64,000 nucleotides of DNA. Origin: Drosophila miranda (taxonomy: Eukaryota; Arthropoda; Insecta; Diptera; Drosophilidae). The translations under genes were made by a program, and so were the position numbers. Positions 1 through 11,776 of the stretch are shown piece by piece (position 1 is the first letter of the stretch; the number at the start of each line of letters is the position of its first letter). The stretch is from the NCBI RefSeq assembly GCF_003369915.1, contig NC_046674.1, positions 11,594,001 through 11,658,000 of the forward strand, written 5' to 3'. The notes under the pieces are model-generated. The model ran no database searches and had not been told where the DNA came from. It saw only the letters and a program-made list of their open reading frames with translations.

Positions 1-2241
1 GCATAAGAGGGTTACGGGTTCTTTAAGCTCTTCCCCATTCCATACGATTCCATACCCCTCCCCCTCCACCGTCAACTCCTCGAGATGGACTAAACGCATT
101 AGCATCGTGGCAGGATTGGGCCTGAGACCTGGGACACTTGAACAGATGTCCTGGCATTTGAAATTCACAAAACTAAAAGCAAATGGGGATAGGAAAATAG
201 GAAATGTGAAATGCGAAATGCCGCTGACTCATTCTCTTCCGGAAAAGACAAAGCCGAAGGACGGAGCACGGAGTACGGGCAACGGGCGTAGGGGGGACAA
301 CACCTTGTTGTCCCTGGCTGAAGGATGAAGATGAAGCCAACGAAGCTGTCAATGACAGTTGGCTGTTGTCACCCTCGCCCCAGGACCAGCAGTACGGGCA
401 TCTATCCACGGAATGGAATGGAAAATTCGCACAGCTGAGGACTGATGAAGAAGGGCCAGAAGTTATCTGCCTGAATAATTCCGGGAAGGCTTAGAGGTGG
501 GCCAAGGAGCCAGCTCCCGTCCGTTCTCTAATGCATGTTTGGCATTTACATAATTCCCATTGGACGGACGGACGGATGGGGAGGGGAGCGGGGTTGGAAG
601 CACTTGACTCGCACCAGCCCAAAAACCCAACCCAAACCAAATATCAATTACAATCACGCAATCGGAACAACACGGCGACGGATCAGGGACAACAACAAGC
701 AAATTAATTGAAATCAATGCAAATGCCCAGAGCAGGATGCCCACAAAAGGATATCTGGACCTCAAGGGTTGCTCTATGGTATGGCATGTACGTCGTAGTG
801 CTTCCATTTCGGGTCTTTTTCAATTTCAATAGGCAATCGCATTTGTCAGCGGCTTAAGTCGCGCTGCGCCACCCATCAGCCGCTCCCCGAGGCGGCCGTG
901 CCCTGTCCTCTCCGTCTGCTCTCCTCCATTGTTGTCCAACATGTCAAAGCAATTGCAAACATTCGGGGGCTGCCATTCATTTATCAGATGAATCGCGAGA
1001 GCTGAATCGGTTTTACTTTTTCACCCGCTCGCTCGTTCGCTCGCTTGATCTATGGATTCGATTTCGCGGTTTGCTGAGCACCGCCAGCGTAAAGATAACG
1101 CTCCGATAAGTAGAGTCCCGCTCGGTACTCATCCTGATCCACCACGTCCACCGCTTCCACCACTTCCATTGCGCAATATGTCACCGTGTTTCTGGCGGCT
1201 TCTGTGGCCATTCAATGGCTGAGCAGCTCTGCGGGACCCTGGCTCAGGTCCTTGAACATATGCCACAATTAAATGTGTTGTTTAAAATTGAAAGTGAATG
1301 CAAATCAGGGGAAAGCTTTCACATGCACACAGCTCATGGATGCACGGAAAAGCATTATCTACAGAGATCAGACAGAGCTTTCAAAGCTCACCAATACTTT
1401 GACATTCATTGTGCTTGTATTCTTCAGTCACATTTACTTGAAATCCCGCCTGGGGCTGCCGCACCACTAAAAATGCGTTTTCTTCGCATGTTTCCATTTT
1501 TCCCGAAAATATTTTGCGTAATATTCAAATGCTAATGACTACATTTGCCTGCCCCTGCCGCACAGCCTGCCATCGAGGGGAGACGAGACCATTGACATAT
1601 TCAACTCATTAAACCAACATTCAGCGCTGTGCCCGCGACACAATGCCGGGGAACTCAACTGAATAGAACGGAGCTGAAAAGGCAAAAAAGGATCGCCGGC
1701 TGCCGTGCGGATGTATTTGCCAGGCTAATAATAAACACCCAGTCAACAACAACAACAACAAAAACGAGAGAAAATAACCGACAAAAAGAAGCCAGGACGA
1801 GGGACAGGCCCAGAACCAGGGCGAATGATGAATGCTAGAGTGCGAGAACAATGGCCACAATGGGTAACAGGATCAAAAATCAGCAACAAGAGAACAACCC
1901 AGACCCAGGTCCAGGTCCAGGCCCAGCAGAGGGCTAGAGGGTTCATTAAAACTGCGTCTCGTCTGACACGGGGTGCAGACTGAAGATTGAACTACCCCCG
2001 GGTGCGGAGATCAAAGCAAACTGCAACTGCCATTAGCATCGCCTCGTACGTACTACATCGAAATGCTACATCGTATTCCGCTTTTTATGGCCAAAGCAGG
2101 GCCAGAGACGGGCTGGGCAGGGCTGGGCAGGGCAAAAACTTATTACAAAAAGTTGACATTGTGTCAAACACGGCATAACGAGCGGACGAGAGCAGCGAGA
2201 GCCACACCTTTCGCCAAAACCGAATCCCGACTGCCGAATCC

Positions 2242-2282
2242 CGTCGAGCGTCGAGCGTCGAACGTCGAACGTCGAGCGTCGT
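2242..2282. repeat. Short CGTCGAR tandem repeat
   Basis: About six tandem copies of a CGTCGAG/CGTCGAA heptamer-like unit lie in GC-rich non-coding DNA. No function is visible. Confidence 0.7.
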
Positions 2283-2486
2283 GCGGTTCGCAGTCGCAAT
2301 TATTGCGTTTGAATTGTCAACACCCCCGTTGAGAGATGTGGCAATGCGAATGGCATGAGTGTGTGTGGGTCTGGGCAGGGGACTGCACAGGGGATTGGGA
2401 ATATAGCGTTGGTCAAAACCGAAATACGCCACGGGTCATACGCCGAACCACTCCCATTCCCACTCGTTGGCTCGTTTACGGGGATA

Positions 2487-2567
2487 TCTCTCTCTCTGTG
2501 TGTGTGTGTGTGTGTGTGTTTGTGTGTCTGTCTGTGTCTGTGTCTGTGTGTATCGTGTGGTGTGTGT
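2487..2567. repeat. (TC)n(TG)n compound microsatellite
   Basis: A TC run passes directly into a long, slightly interrupted TG run. This is typical of Drosophila intronic DNA and likely to vary in length. Confidence 0.9.
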
Positions 2568-4322
2568 TTTTAACGCGTCGGGTGTCGATTGTAACAATAA
2601 CATCGCCCAGAGCGCAGATTTGCGCCTCTCTAACGATGATGATGACAACGTCGACGGGTTACTGCCACCGCCACCGCCACCGCCCCCCCACCCTAAAAGC
2701 CATGGCCATTTCCCTCCCATCAATGATGACCCAATGGAGAGATGTGGGAAATGTGTCATTATTTTTAACAATTTTTCCGTGCTGTTTGGCTCTTGGCACC
2801 TTCTGTAATTTACGACCTTAGCTTCTTCTGCTCTGACGGACTTTGATGATGATAATTGGGGGAGGATGCATATGCCTGGATGCCAGCTAATGGGGCACCC
2901 GCCACAGTTTAGGGCTATGCGTTAACTTTTGTCTGTTTTGATCAGCTTTTAATCATCAGCTTTTCGGTAAATTCTCGTGAGCTATTGACACAGCCCCAGT
3001 GTTAACCTTCCTACAACACTTCGTCATTGCCCACATCGCAAAAACGGATAGAGCTGCAGCTTAAATCACAAATGAAGGGACACAGGGATAGATGGAGTCG
3101 AGAGACGGAGATACGGAGGGACGGAGAGACGGAGAGGCAGCCAATAAATCAGATTTATTGGTTTTCAAAACAGATTTTCGGGGCGCCAGAGACCAAAACC
3201 ACAATGCGAGTAAAACGAAGTGAATGCAATCTTTTTGCAGCCCTCCTCCGCAATCGCCAATCCGCAATCCGCTCTGAATGTTGCCATGACACTTCTGACC
3301 ATATGGCCGGAATGGTCGGAATGCCCAAAGCCCGATGCCCGATGCCCAACTAACGCTCCGAAATCCATCACAAGTGGCACGGACGCATTGATGACACAAA
3401 GCGTGGAAGGATTAAGCCGCCGCGGAGCGGAGCGGAGCGCAGAGAAGTAGACAATGAAAGTTCATCATGGCCGCAGGACGGAGAACGGCAAACGGAGCAG
3501 GACCCAGGATGATGCCGATGCCGATGCCAATGCCGCTGCCGGGCACTTGGTCGACGTTCGCTGGCAATTTGTCGCTCGTTTAGTTGAGTTGTGCGACAAA
3601 AATAGAATAAATGGCACAGATAATGGAAAAAATGGACAGCTGGATGGGATGAAATGGGATGCTGTAGGACGGGACGGGACGGGATGCGATGCGATGGGAT
3701 ATGGAAGGACGAGGAACAGTAAACCGCTGGCCAGGGCTGCAGCCACGTCCATAGTCCTGCAGCTCCTGGTAATCCGACGATTAATTAAAAATGTTGTCCT
3801 CGGTAAAGGGCTTAAAAATTGAAATTGATTGCCGCCGCAGCTCGGCTCGGTTCGGCTTATGCAAAGTTTTTGCCCCCCAACCCCCTTCCCCTCCACCATC
3901 CCATGCCCGTCCTGTGAGGTTCTCCTTTTGCAATTTGAGGAAAGTTGTTTATGCTAAATAACAATAAATATAAATACAATCGCAGTTATTACTGGGGGCG
4001 CAAAATACTCCAGGGAGCCGAAAGTCATCAACGGAGGCACAGAACCCATCATCATCACCATCGCCATCGCCATCGCCATGCCATGCTCCACCTGAAGGGA
4101 AAATCGCTTAACAAGCTCCCGGCGGGAAATCCCCGGAGAGTTGCGCGGGGCCGGCGCACAAAAGTAAAACGGAGAAAGTCAAGCAATGAAATCGTGAAAA
4201 TTCATTTGGAAAAGTTTACATATTTCAGGCACTAAAGTTCAAGACAATTACTGAAGCAGCATTTTTATTTCTAATCAAGTCTCCCGTTTTTTTCGTTTCC
4301 TTTACTCAAACACTCCAGCGGT

Positions 4323-4428
4323 TACACCCAGAGAAAACAGGATCAAGAGAGTGGACTTACATTTTTTGTATTAATACGAGAATATTTCATATTTATATTA
4401 AATATATTTAAAATATAATATAATAATA

Positions 4429-4473
<45 letters not shown>

Positions 4474-4830
4474 TTAAAAAAAATATAATAAATATAAAAA
4501 AATTGAATATAATAAATATATTTAAAATAAATATGAAATATATTCAAAATCAATTAAAAATATTTTTCATATTGATTTTTCATTTAATAAAAATATGAAA
4601 TATGTATATTCGAAATCAATTAAAAATATATTTCACATTTAAATTAAATATTTCATAGAAATATGAAACCCAATAAGCTACAAATTGAATATATTAGATA
4701 TATTTTAATGTGCTAAATATTTTTATTTTTTATTAAAATTTTGTATGTTAAATCCAACTAAATTCTATTTAATTTTGTGCTTAAAAACCGCAAATTTAAT
4801 CCAAATATGAATCACTTTTCTCTGAGTGTA
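4323..4830. mobile_element. MITE-like AT-rich element with terminal inverted repeats
   Basis: The left end reads TACACCCAGAGAAAA (4323-4337). The reverse complement of the right end (4816-4830) is TACACTCAGAGAAAA, a 14/15 match. Between them lies about 480 bp of strikingly AT-rich DNA with AAT repeats and repeated AAATATGAAATATATT-like words, quite unlike the GC-rich flanks. No open frame is present, as expected for a non-autonomous DNA element. I could not find a clean target-site duplication, so the exact ends and family are uncertain. Confidence 0.55.
4413..4475. repeat. (AAT)n microsatellite
   Basis: A long AAT run, lightly interrupted, lies inside the AT-rich MITE-like element. It probably expanded after insertion. 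Confidence 0.9.
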
Positions 4831-5856
4831 GCTGGGGGATGGGATGTGGATTCGTTTGATCATTAGTTTTCCCGCTAATATGGAAAATTCACATGCAAAT
4901 CAATGGGGAACACCGCACCACCCGCTTGGGCAATGCACAACCCCCGCCCCTGACCCTAAAGCACACACGCGGCAGAAGTTTTCTTTCGCTGTGATTTCCA
5001 TCGAACCAACCCCTGCTCCGCGCTCTCTGTGGACCAGTTCTGTGAACAATGAAAAGCCAATGTCATTTTCTCATATCAATTAGTTACAAGCGAGTACACT
5101 TGATTCATTAGCGTGATAATTACAACCAGACAACGCTGCTCGGGCAGCAAAAAGAGCGCGGGATGAGGCCACGACGACGATGATGATGATGATGATGAGA
5201 ACTTGACATGTTCTTGGAAAAGTTTCCCACGAGAAGGAGCTTCAAAAACAAAGCCAAACCCACTTTGTCACGATGAGTGGGTGGGTCCTGAATAACAGAA
5301 CAATAAAAACAAAAAAAAAAAAGGAGAAGAGGGCCACAAATTAGGATAGCCGACGTAGTGGATACCCTGGCAGATCCTTCGCTCCCCATGGCATAAGTTG
5401 GCTTTTGTCTGCGTTGCAAGCAGCTACGGAAAATCATGGCACCCCCCACCACACACCCCTGCAGGGGAAAGTCATGCAACTAAAGCTTAAGGTCGAAAAG
5501 CGGTCCGAAAGCGGAAAATGAAAAGGGAAAAAGTGAAATGACAAAGTCAACAGCCGCGACAACAAATTGCCGAACGACCGAAGCATGAAACTCGACTCGG
5601 ATGTATCTTCAGGTACTAGCCGAGGGGACAGAGTGGAGGCTGAATGGAGGATGGCTGGCAGAGCAACTACAAAAATGGAATATCCCCTAAGCCAAATCCC
5701 CTCAATGATAATAAAGTGAATCCTTTCAGCGAGAAACGACAAACGGCAAACGACAAACGACAAACCCTTTTAATTGGACTACAAAGCAGCAAGAGGCGGA
5801 GGAGTGGCATTGCGGAATTCTTTCGCTTTAAAGCCCTGCCGGAATGGCAGGATGGC

Positions 5857-5882
5857 TGCTGCCTGCCTGCCTGCCTGCCTGC
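5857..5882. repeat. (CTGC)n microsatellite
   Basis: Roughly six tandem CTGC/GCCT units lie in non-coding DNA. Confidence 0.8.
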
Positions 5883-6923
5883 CACGTCTGTTGCCAAGAC
5901 AATTGATTTCATCTGCCCCATAACTCATCTATAGCCCAGGACGAACCCCTTTCCCTCACGTGTGGTACCGAGTATCTATGAGTTCGATTCCGATTCCGAA
6001 TTCGCGACGCATTTTCCCTTTGATTTGTGTTAAATTATACCTTATGCTCCGCTCGTGTCGAACCCGAATCTGAATCCACCCCTAGCCAGTCGCCCCCCCC
6101 CCCCCTCCCCTTCACTGTGTTCGAAATTTGTCATATTTACCCTTGTGTGCGCTAATTGCAGTTTGTTCAGTTGTGTTTGGCCCGATTCTGAGGTTAAGGC
6201 GTTGAGTATTTGCTCAGCAGATTTCTGTCGGCCTTCGACTGGTCCAGATTCCGTTCCCGTTTCAGTTGATGATCTAAATTGAAATGTAATTTACTGCACA
6301 AACAGGAAACGCCATAAGCCATTCGACAAACAGCTAAACTTTGGACCCATAGATGTCCTTACCTTTGACACACTTCCACTTTCCAACCGGGTTTTGGGTG
6401 CAAATCGATAACAAAAATGCAATCCCCGGTGGGGAAGAAGACCCAAACAATTATCACATAACAATTTCCCCTGGAGCTCAAAGCGAGCAAGATTCCCTGC
6501 TCATTTCCCCCCCCGCCCCGCCCACTCAATGTTTAATTTCCTTTCAATTTATGCTAGAAATCGGGCCAAGCCAAGCCAGGGCCAGGAGCTGAAAGCCAAT
6601 TTGCCAGCCCCGATCCGGAGCTGATGATGAAGCTGTGTATTGATGAGCTGCCAACTCGTCGCTGGAGCACCGCCAGAGTGGAGATATGTGTTATGTGTGG
6701 GGATGCTTATTAGATGAAGCCTGGCCTCGACGTTCATCCTGGTCCTCATATCCTTGTCGCCGTCGCCGTCGCTGTCGTTGCACAGAGTCAAGTGGATGGG
6801 ACGCATATCAATGGCGAGATATGGTAGAAGAGGAACAGCAAACAGCAGCAAGCAAAAAAATTTCGCTTCAAGTGTCAATCAGTGACAACACAGACACCCT
6901 CCTCCCACACAGACACATATAGA

Positions 6924-6924
6924 T

Positions 6925-6952
<28 letters not shown>
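6924..6952. repeat. (CA)n microsatellite
   Basis: An uninterrupted CA dinucleotide run of about 14 units. Confidence 0.9.
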
Positions 6953-6955
<3 letters not shown>

Positions 6956-9900
6956 TACATGCTTGCATGAGGGTGAGATGAAGCACAGACTGCTAGAAGC
7001 TAATCGATTTATGTTGTAATATTCAAAAAGTTCCCCATAAGGATCTCGAAGGACGACCTAATCCAGTGCGACTCCCCCGTGTGCCATCGTTGTTATAATT
7101 TCTGCCCCGCCCCGCCACAGCCCCCGCCACAAAGCCAGGCCAGGCCAGGATCCATCCACGTGTTTGCTGAGGTTTGGAGCCCCACCCCCAGCCACAGCCC
7201 TGTTTAGGGCCAGGAGCTTCGGGCCATGTGTGTGTGTGCGAGTCCTCGTCTGTTTATCTGCCTGCATTTGTCGCATTAAAATTGAATAAAAAATCAATCT
7301 CAATTCTAGCATAATTTGATTCCTGGCTTCGATTATCCGAGCGAGGTTTTCCCGACTCCACGAAACAGGAAAAATGGGGGGCAAAATGAAGAGAGAGAAG
7401 AGACGGAGAGAGAGAGAGAGGGAGATGCAAAGAAACCAGCAAATAAATAAGTAATAATTTGTAAGGGCCTTTGCCTGTTCAAATGGGATACTTATGTCGG
7501 ATCTTTTTTTCTTTGGGCATTTACCCCCTTTCGAGTGCATTAGCAATCCACTTTCTGCTCACATCGAGACCCCTGCCCCTGCTCCCGCCCCTGCCCATGC
7601 TCCTGCTCTGGCTTAGCACCAAATACACTTGGCTCAAAGTTTATCCTTTATCCTTTTTGGAGCCACTGGAGTCACATGTGCGGGCAGAACAAAAAAAAAT
7701 AAAGGAAAATCGCGGAGAGTTTTCCTTTTCTTTCCTTTCGTTTCGTTTCCTTTGGCTTCTCAAATGCCTGGCGCTTATTCCAATGCATTTAATAAAGTGT
7801 TTATTTCGGTTGCAACAAATTTGCCAGCTCAGTGCGGAAGGAAGACAATGCCAAGTGAAAACCTGTGCACGACACAAAGGAAAATTGCTTTTCCGCTACG
7901 CAGACACACACACACACGCAGGCACACAGGCACACAGGAGAGGGAAAATACTTCGCACGCTTCGTGGCAGAGGAAATATGTGGCCGGCAAAGACGCATCC
8001 AATCCTCGCCCAGACACGCCGCCTTCTCGGGCCACCTATCGAAGTTTTCCCCGATGACGTATGGCCCTGGCCCTCGCCCTGGTCGTGCCACGACTTCCCC
8101 CCGCAGATCTGGAATTACATTCGAATTCCAGTGGCAAACAGCTGACATTATAGTGCGCCTCATCCGCACGCTGCCATCTCTAGAGTCCTCTATTATTTTC
8201 GGTTTTCGGGTTAGAGAAACTTTTGCACTTCTTCCTTTATCTCTATCTCTCTCTCTCTCCTTCTCCCTCTCGTTCTCTGCATCTCCGCATAGTTTTATTT
8301 TGTTCCAAAGTTGCCTTTTACTTTTCTTTTCTTTTCCTATTTGTCTTTCGGTGGATTCAACTCCAATGGAGGCATGCGGCATGCGGCATGGGGCATGGGC
8401 GTGGACGGGGTTCAGTTTGAGTGGCACATTATTTGATGATGCTTTTCGCGATTTTTTCGCACTTGAATGCCTGATTTTTATTAGTTGAATTCTTTACGGT
8501 TTCACTGCGTTCCAGCCAGTAAAAGTTTCAGTTTCTTTGCCCACGCCCCACGCCCCTCCCTCCGCCCTCCTCCCACCACACCCACTTCCTCTTCCCTACT
8601 GAAGAGAAAACTTTCACGTTCAGAGATTTTGAAATATGGATGAAAAAGTAAGCGAGCGAGTCTTTGGGTCTCGATAATCGAAAGTTCCTTTGTGCGGCCG
8701 GGGTCCGTTGTCTGGGCAGTTGATCATTCGGTGGCAGTGGCATTTAAAGTGGATATCCTCGTGGCGGTATCTCCTCTCCTCCTCTCTCAACACTCGACAG
8801 GGCAGGCCGCGAAAAGCGCAAAAATCTCATCTGCCTGATGAAGAAATCCACACAAAACGTAAAACAAATGAAGGAATCAACGAGCGAGCAAACGAACGAG
8901 CGGAAATGAAAGTCAATTTGAATACATTACCAATTCTAATTACGATTTTCAAGTACAGCAAAGAGAGGGAGCAGGGAACGGGGAACGGGGAACAGACAAA
9001 TGCGATGGCTTGAATAATATAATATTGGTTGCTGGTCCCTCCTGGCTCCACTCCCAGACGCCAGAGAAAGAAACCACGAAGCATTCAAATTGGAATTTCA
9101 AAAAAGCGAATAGACAACAAGGCGACAGACATCCGAGGGGCGGGAGGGCGACCGCTCTGGAGTGGAGCGGAGTGGCTAGCTGACCAAAAGATTAGCCCGG
9201 GGAAAGCCAGCGAGGAAAAGCTGTGAATTTTCACAGCCAGTGACAGGAAAATGGCGGCCACGAATCGTATTTGAATACATCTACTGCTCTGCTCTGCCCT
9301 GCTCTCCGGGTATCCAGACTTTGCGCAGCAACAGAAGGTTCTCCCGGGATAGAGTACCTGGCATTCGGCGGGGCTGCCGTACACGGAAAGAGGGATTCGC
9401 ATTTCATTTTATTAAAAATTCAAATACTTGACGTTATCGCTTTAGACGCAGCTTAAGCCACCTGCAAGCATCAACATCGCCTCCCGTGGCCCCCAGCCAA
9501 AGCCACTAGAAGCACCAACAGAACGACTCGAGACCACCCACCGACCCACCCAATCACTTGACTCTGCCGCCCACAAACAACAAAGTTTTGGCTATGAGAC
9601 TCGCTGATTATGCAGGCTGCTTTTATTCGTTCTTTCTTCGAGTTTTTCTTATGCTAGGACCAGGGCCAAGGTCTCGGTCTTGGTCCGCTCTTGGTTTGGT
9701 TCCTGCTTCTGCCTCCCCCCCCCACCCAAAGAGAGACCGAATTAGAAATGAAAATTAAGTAAATATTATAATATGTTGCCACCTGGCAGGCAGGCGGGCA
9801 GGCAGGCGGGCAGGGCTGAGGGGGAGCTCTCCCCATCTAGCCGCTTGGTTTCGGTTTCGGCTCTTGGCAAATAAATGATAAGCATTACATTTGATATTCA

Positions 9901-11737
9901 TTATTTGATAACGTGCAATATGAAATAAAAATAAAAACGCCAACGGAAATGAAAATGTGGCCTCGGCCCCCCTGCCCCTCCCCCGACCCAGTTCCTGCCA
10001 CACGGAATACGTTCTATGCGCCGGTGCCAGCCAAAGGAGGCCGTCGTTGGAGGTGGATGCCAGACAAGTTGCCGGATTAAATGTTTGCCTAAGTGAAATA
10101 TGTTAAATGTTATGATATGTGCGGTATGCCCCTAGCTTGCCCCTGCCTCCCCCGTAACCCAGTTGATGCTTCTGTTTTCTTTTGGCTTGTGATTTATGAG
10201 ATTAAAGTGGGTTTTCCTGGATGGTGCAGGAGCGGAGGAAGCAGTCTTGGGGAAAGAGCTAAAATAGATGAGTTTTCCTGCCTATGGCATGACTTGCAGC
10301 TGAAGGATAATTATGAAGGGTTCACCAGACAAGGCACTCTTTAGCAAGCTCTGCTCTCTCTCTGTGTAGCTCTCCCCATTTATCACATTTGCTGTCCAGA
10401 CTAATTCGCTTAAAAGCATATGAATACACCGAAATGAATCCATTCAATAGCTCCCGAGCATGCAATGAGTATATCATTTTTACTTGATTTTTTTCCAGTC
10501 ATCAAAAACATTCATCAAAATCTAATAAAGACAACTCTGGCGGACCCTGTATGTGGGATGGGGTTCGGATCGAAGTTGTTCGGTTCTTTACTTTTAAAAA
10601 AACTTCTCCTTCCTTTTAAAAACTATCCAAACAATGGTAAAGTCCTATAAAAGCAATGACCAAAACACACACCCGATACATCAGATACATCCGAGGCTTT
10701 CAGCGACTCCGCCGCACTCAACTTTATTGGATTTGCCGGAGATGTCTTGTCTGCTCTCCGACTCCGCGTTTGAGGCCACTGATTCAGAGCCAAACAGAGA
10801 GCTGGTGGGAAAGGCTTCAAGTGTGGGCCAAGAGCAGGCAAGGCACGGCAAGGCACGGCACGGCACGGCACGAATGGCTGGCTAAGAGGACGCGTGTGTG
10901 TTCAGTTACCGTGAAATTATGAGCACCTTTACAGCACCAACAACACGACAAACGACAACGACAACGACAACGTCAACGACAAGCTTAAGCTGCTTAAAAC
11001 AAGCCATTTCCCCGTGGAGAAAGGGGTAGGGTGGCGGAGCGTGGAACGTGGTAAGCCAAGGTGATTTTTGGGTGGCAGGGTGGGTGAAAGTGAAAGTGTC
11101 AAGGATGCGGCAAGCGTTTCATAGTCAAATTAAATTGCTACCTGAACGGGGGGCAGGGCAAACCCTGCCCAAGTCTCAGTCAGAGACACAGTGAAAGGAT
11201 AATGCGAGCATAAAAACATTTTTAATGAAATCGAGACGACTTCCAACGGAGACGACGACGACGACGATCCCAAACAGCCATCGTCTTAGACAGTAACAAG
11301 TGTGTTTTAATTTAAACCTTGCCTTTACCTTCCCGAAATGTGGGGGCATGGCGCATTAATTTCATATCCCGCTTGCCGCTTGAAAATTTTAATTAATTTT
11401 CAGCTTGATTGCGTTTTAAAGAGCCGCTTGGTTTATGCCTCGTCGGGGAAGGGGATCCGAAAAGGCCCTGCGGTTGCCTTGGGCCCGAGAAATTTATAGT
11501 TATTGTGGTGGAAACTGGGGGGGGGGCGCTTGGGAGGGGGTGCTGTGGTGGCGTCTGTGCCTTGTAGTTGTAGTTGGATAACCCTTTGTTTTGGTTACTT
11601 TGTGCTTTGGAGAATATTCGGTTTTCGTTTTTCGGTTTGAAATCATTCCAGACAATTTACATTTCTAGTGGTTTCTTAATTAATTTTTGATCGGTTCGGA
11701 TTGGATCGGATCGTATCGTACTGGCGGAAGGACTTAC

Positions 11738-11776
11738 CTTTGGTGGTATGCCTGTCCACGTTTGGATCCTTGAGGC
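11738..11776 (-). CDS. Candidate 39-nt microexon of an unidentified long gene
   Basis: On the minus strand a pyrimidine-rich acceptor (CCCTCTGTCTTTGCAG) is followed by 39 nt and then the consensus donor AAG|GTAAGT. Entered in phase 1, as the 107-nt exon at 33.7 kb would supply, it encodes G-LKDPNVDRHTTK and leaves in phase 1. All three frames are open, so the phase match alone is weak evidence; the main support is the quality of the two splice sites at this spacing. A multiple-of-three length would suit a cassette exon. I do not recognise the protein. It could also be a chance pair of splice sites in intronic DNA. Confidence 0.5.

Larger units (their letters stand above)
1..11737. other. Non-coding stretch, probably intronic
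   Basis: I see no convincing coding region here. The reading frames that exist are interrupted, compositionally biased and overlap simple repeats. If the minus-strand exon chain described at 50.7, 33.7 and 11.7 kb is real, this is part of the intron downstream of the 39-nt microexon. It contains TC/TG, CA, AAT and CGTCGA tandem repeats and a MITE-like element at 4.3-4.8 kb. Coding exons of the same gene could still be hidden here, because short exons cannot be excluded by eye. Confidence 0.5.

Noticed and set aside
7471-8488. Long overlapping open frames of 142-224 codons on both strands
   Set aside because: They run through CA/TC simple repeats, with His/Thr/Arg or Leu/Ser bias, overlap each other in several frames and show no domain.
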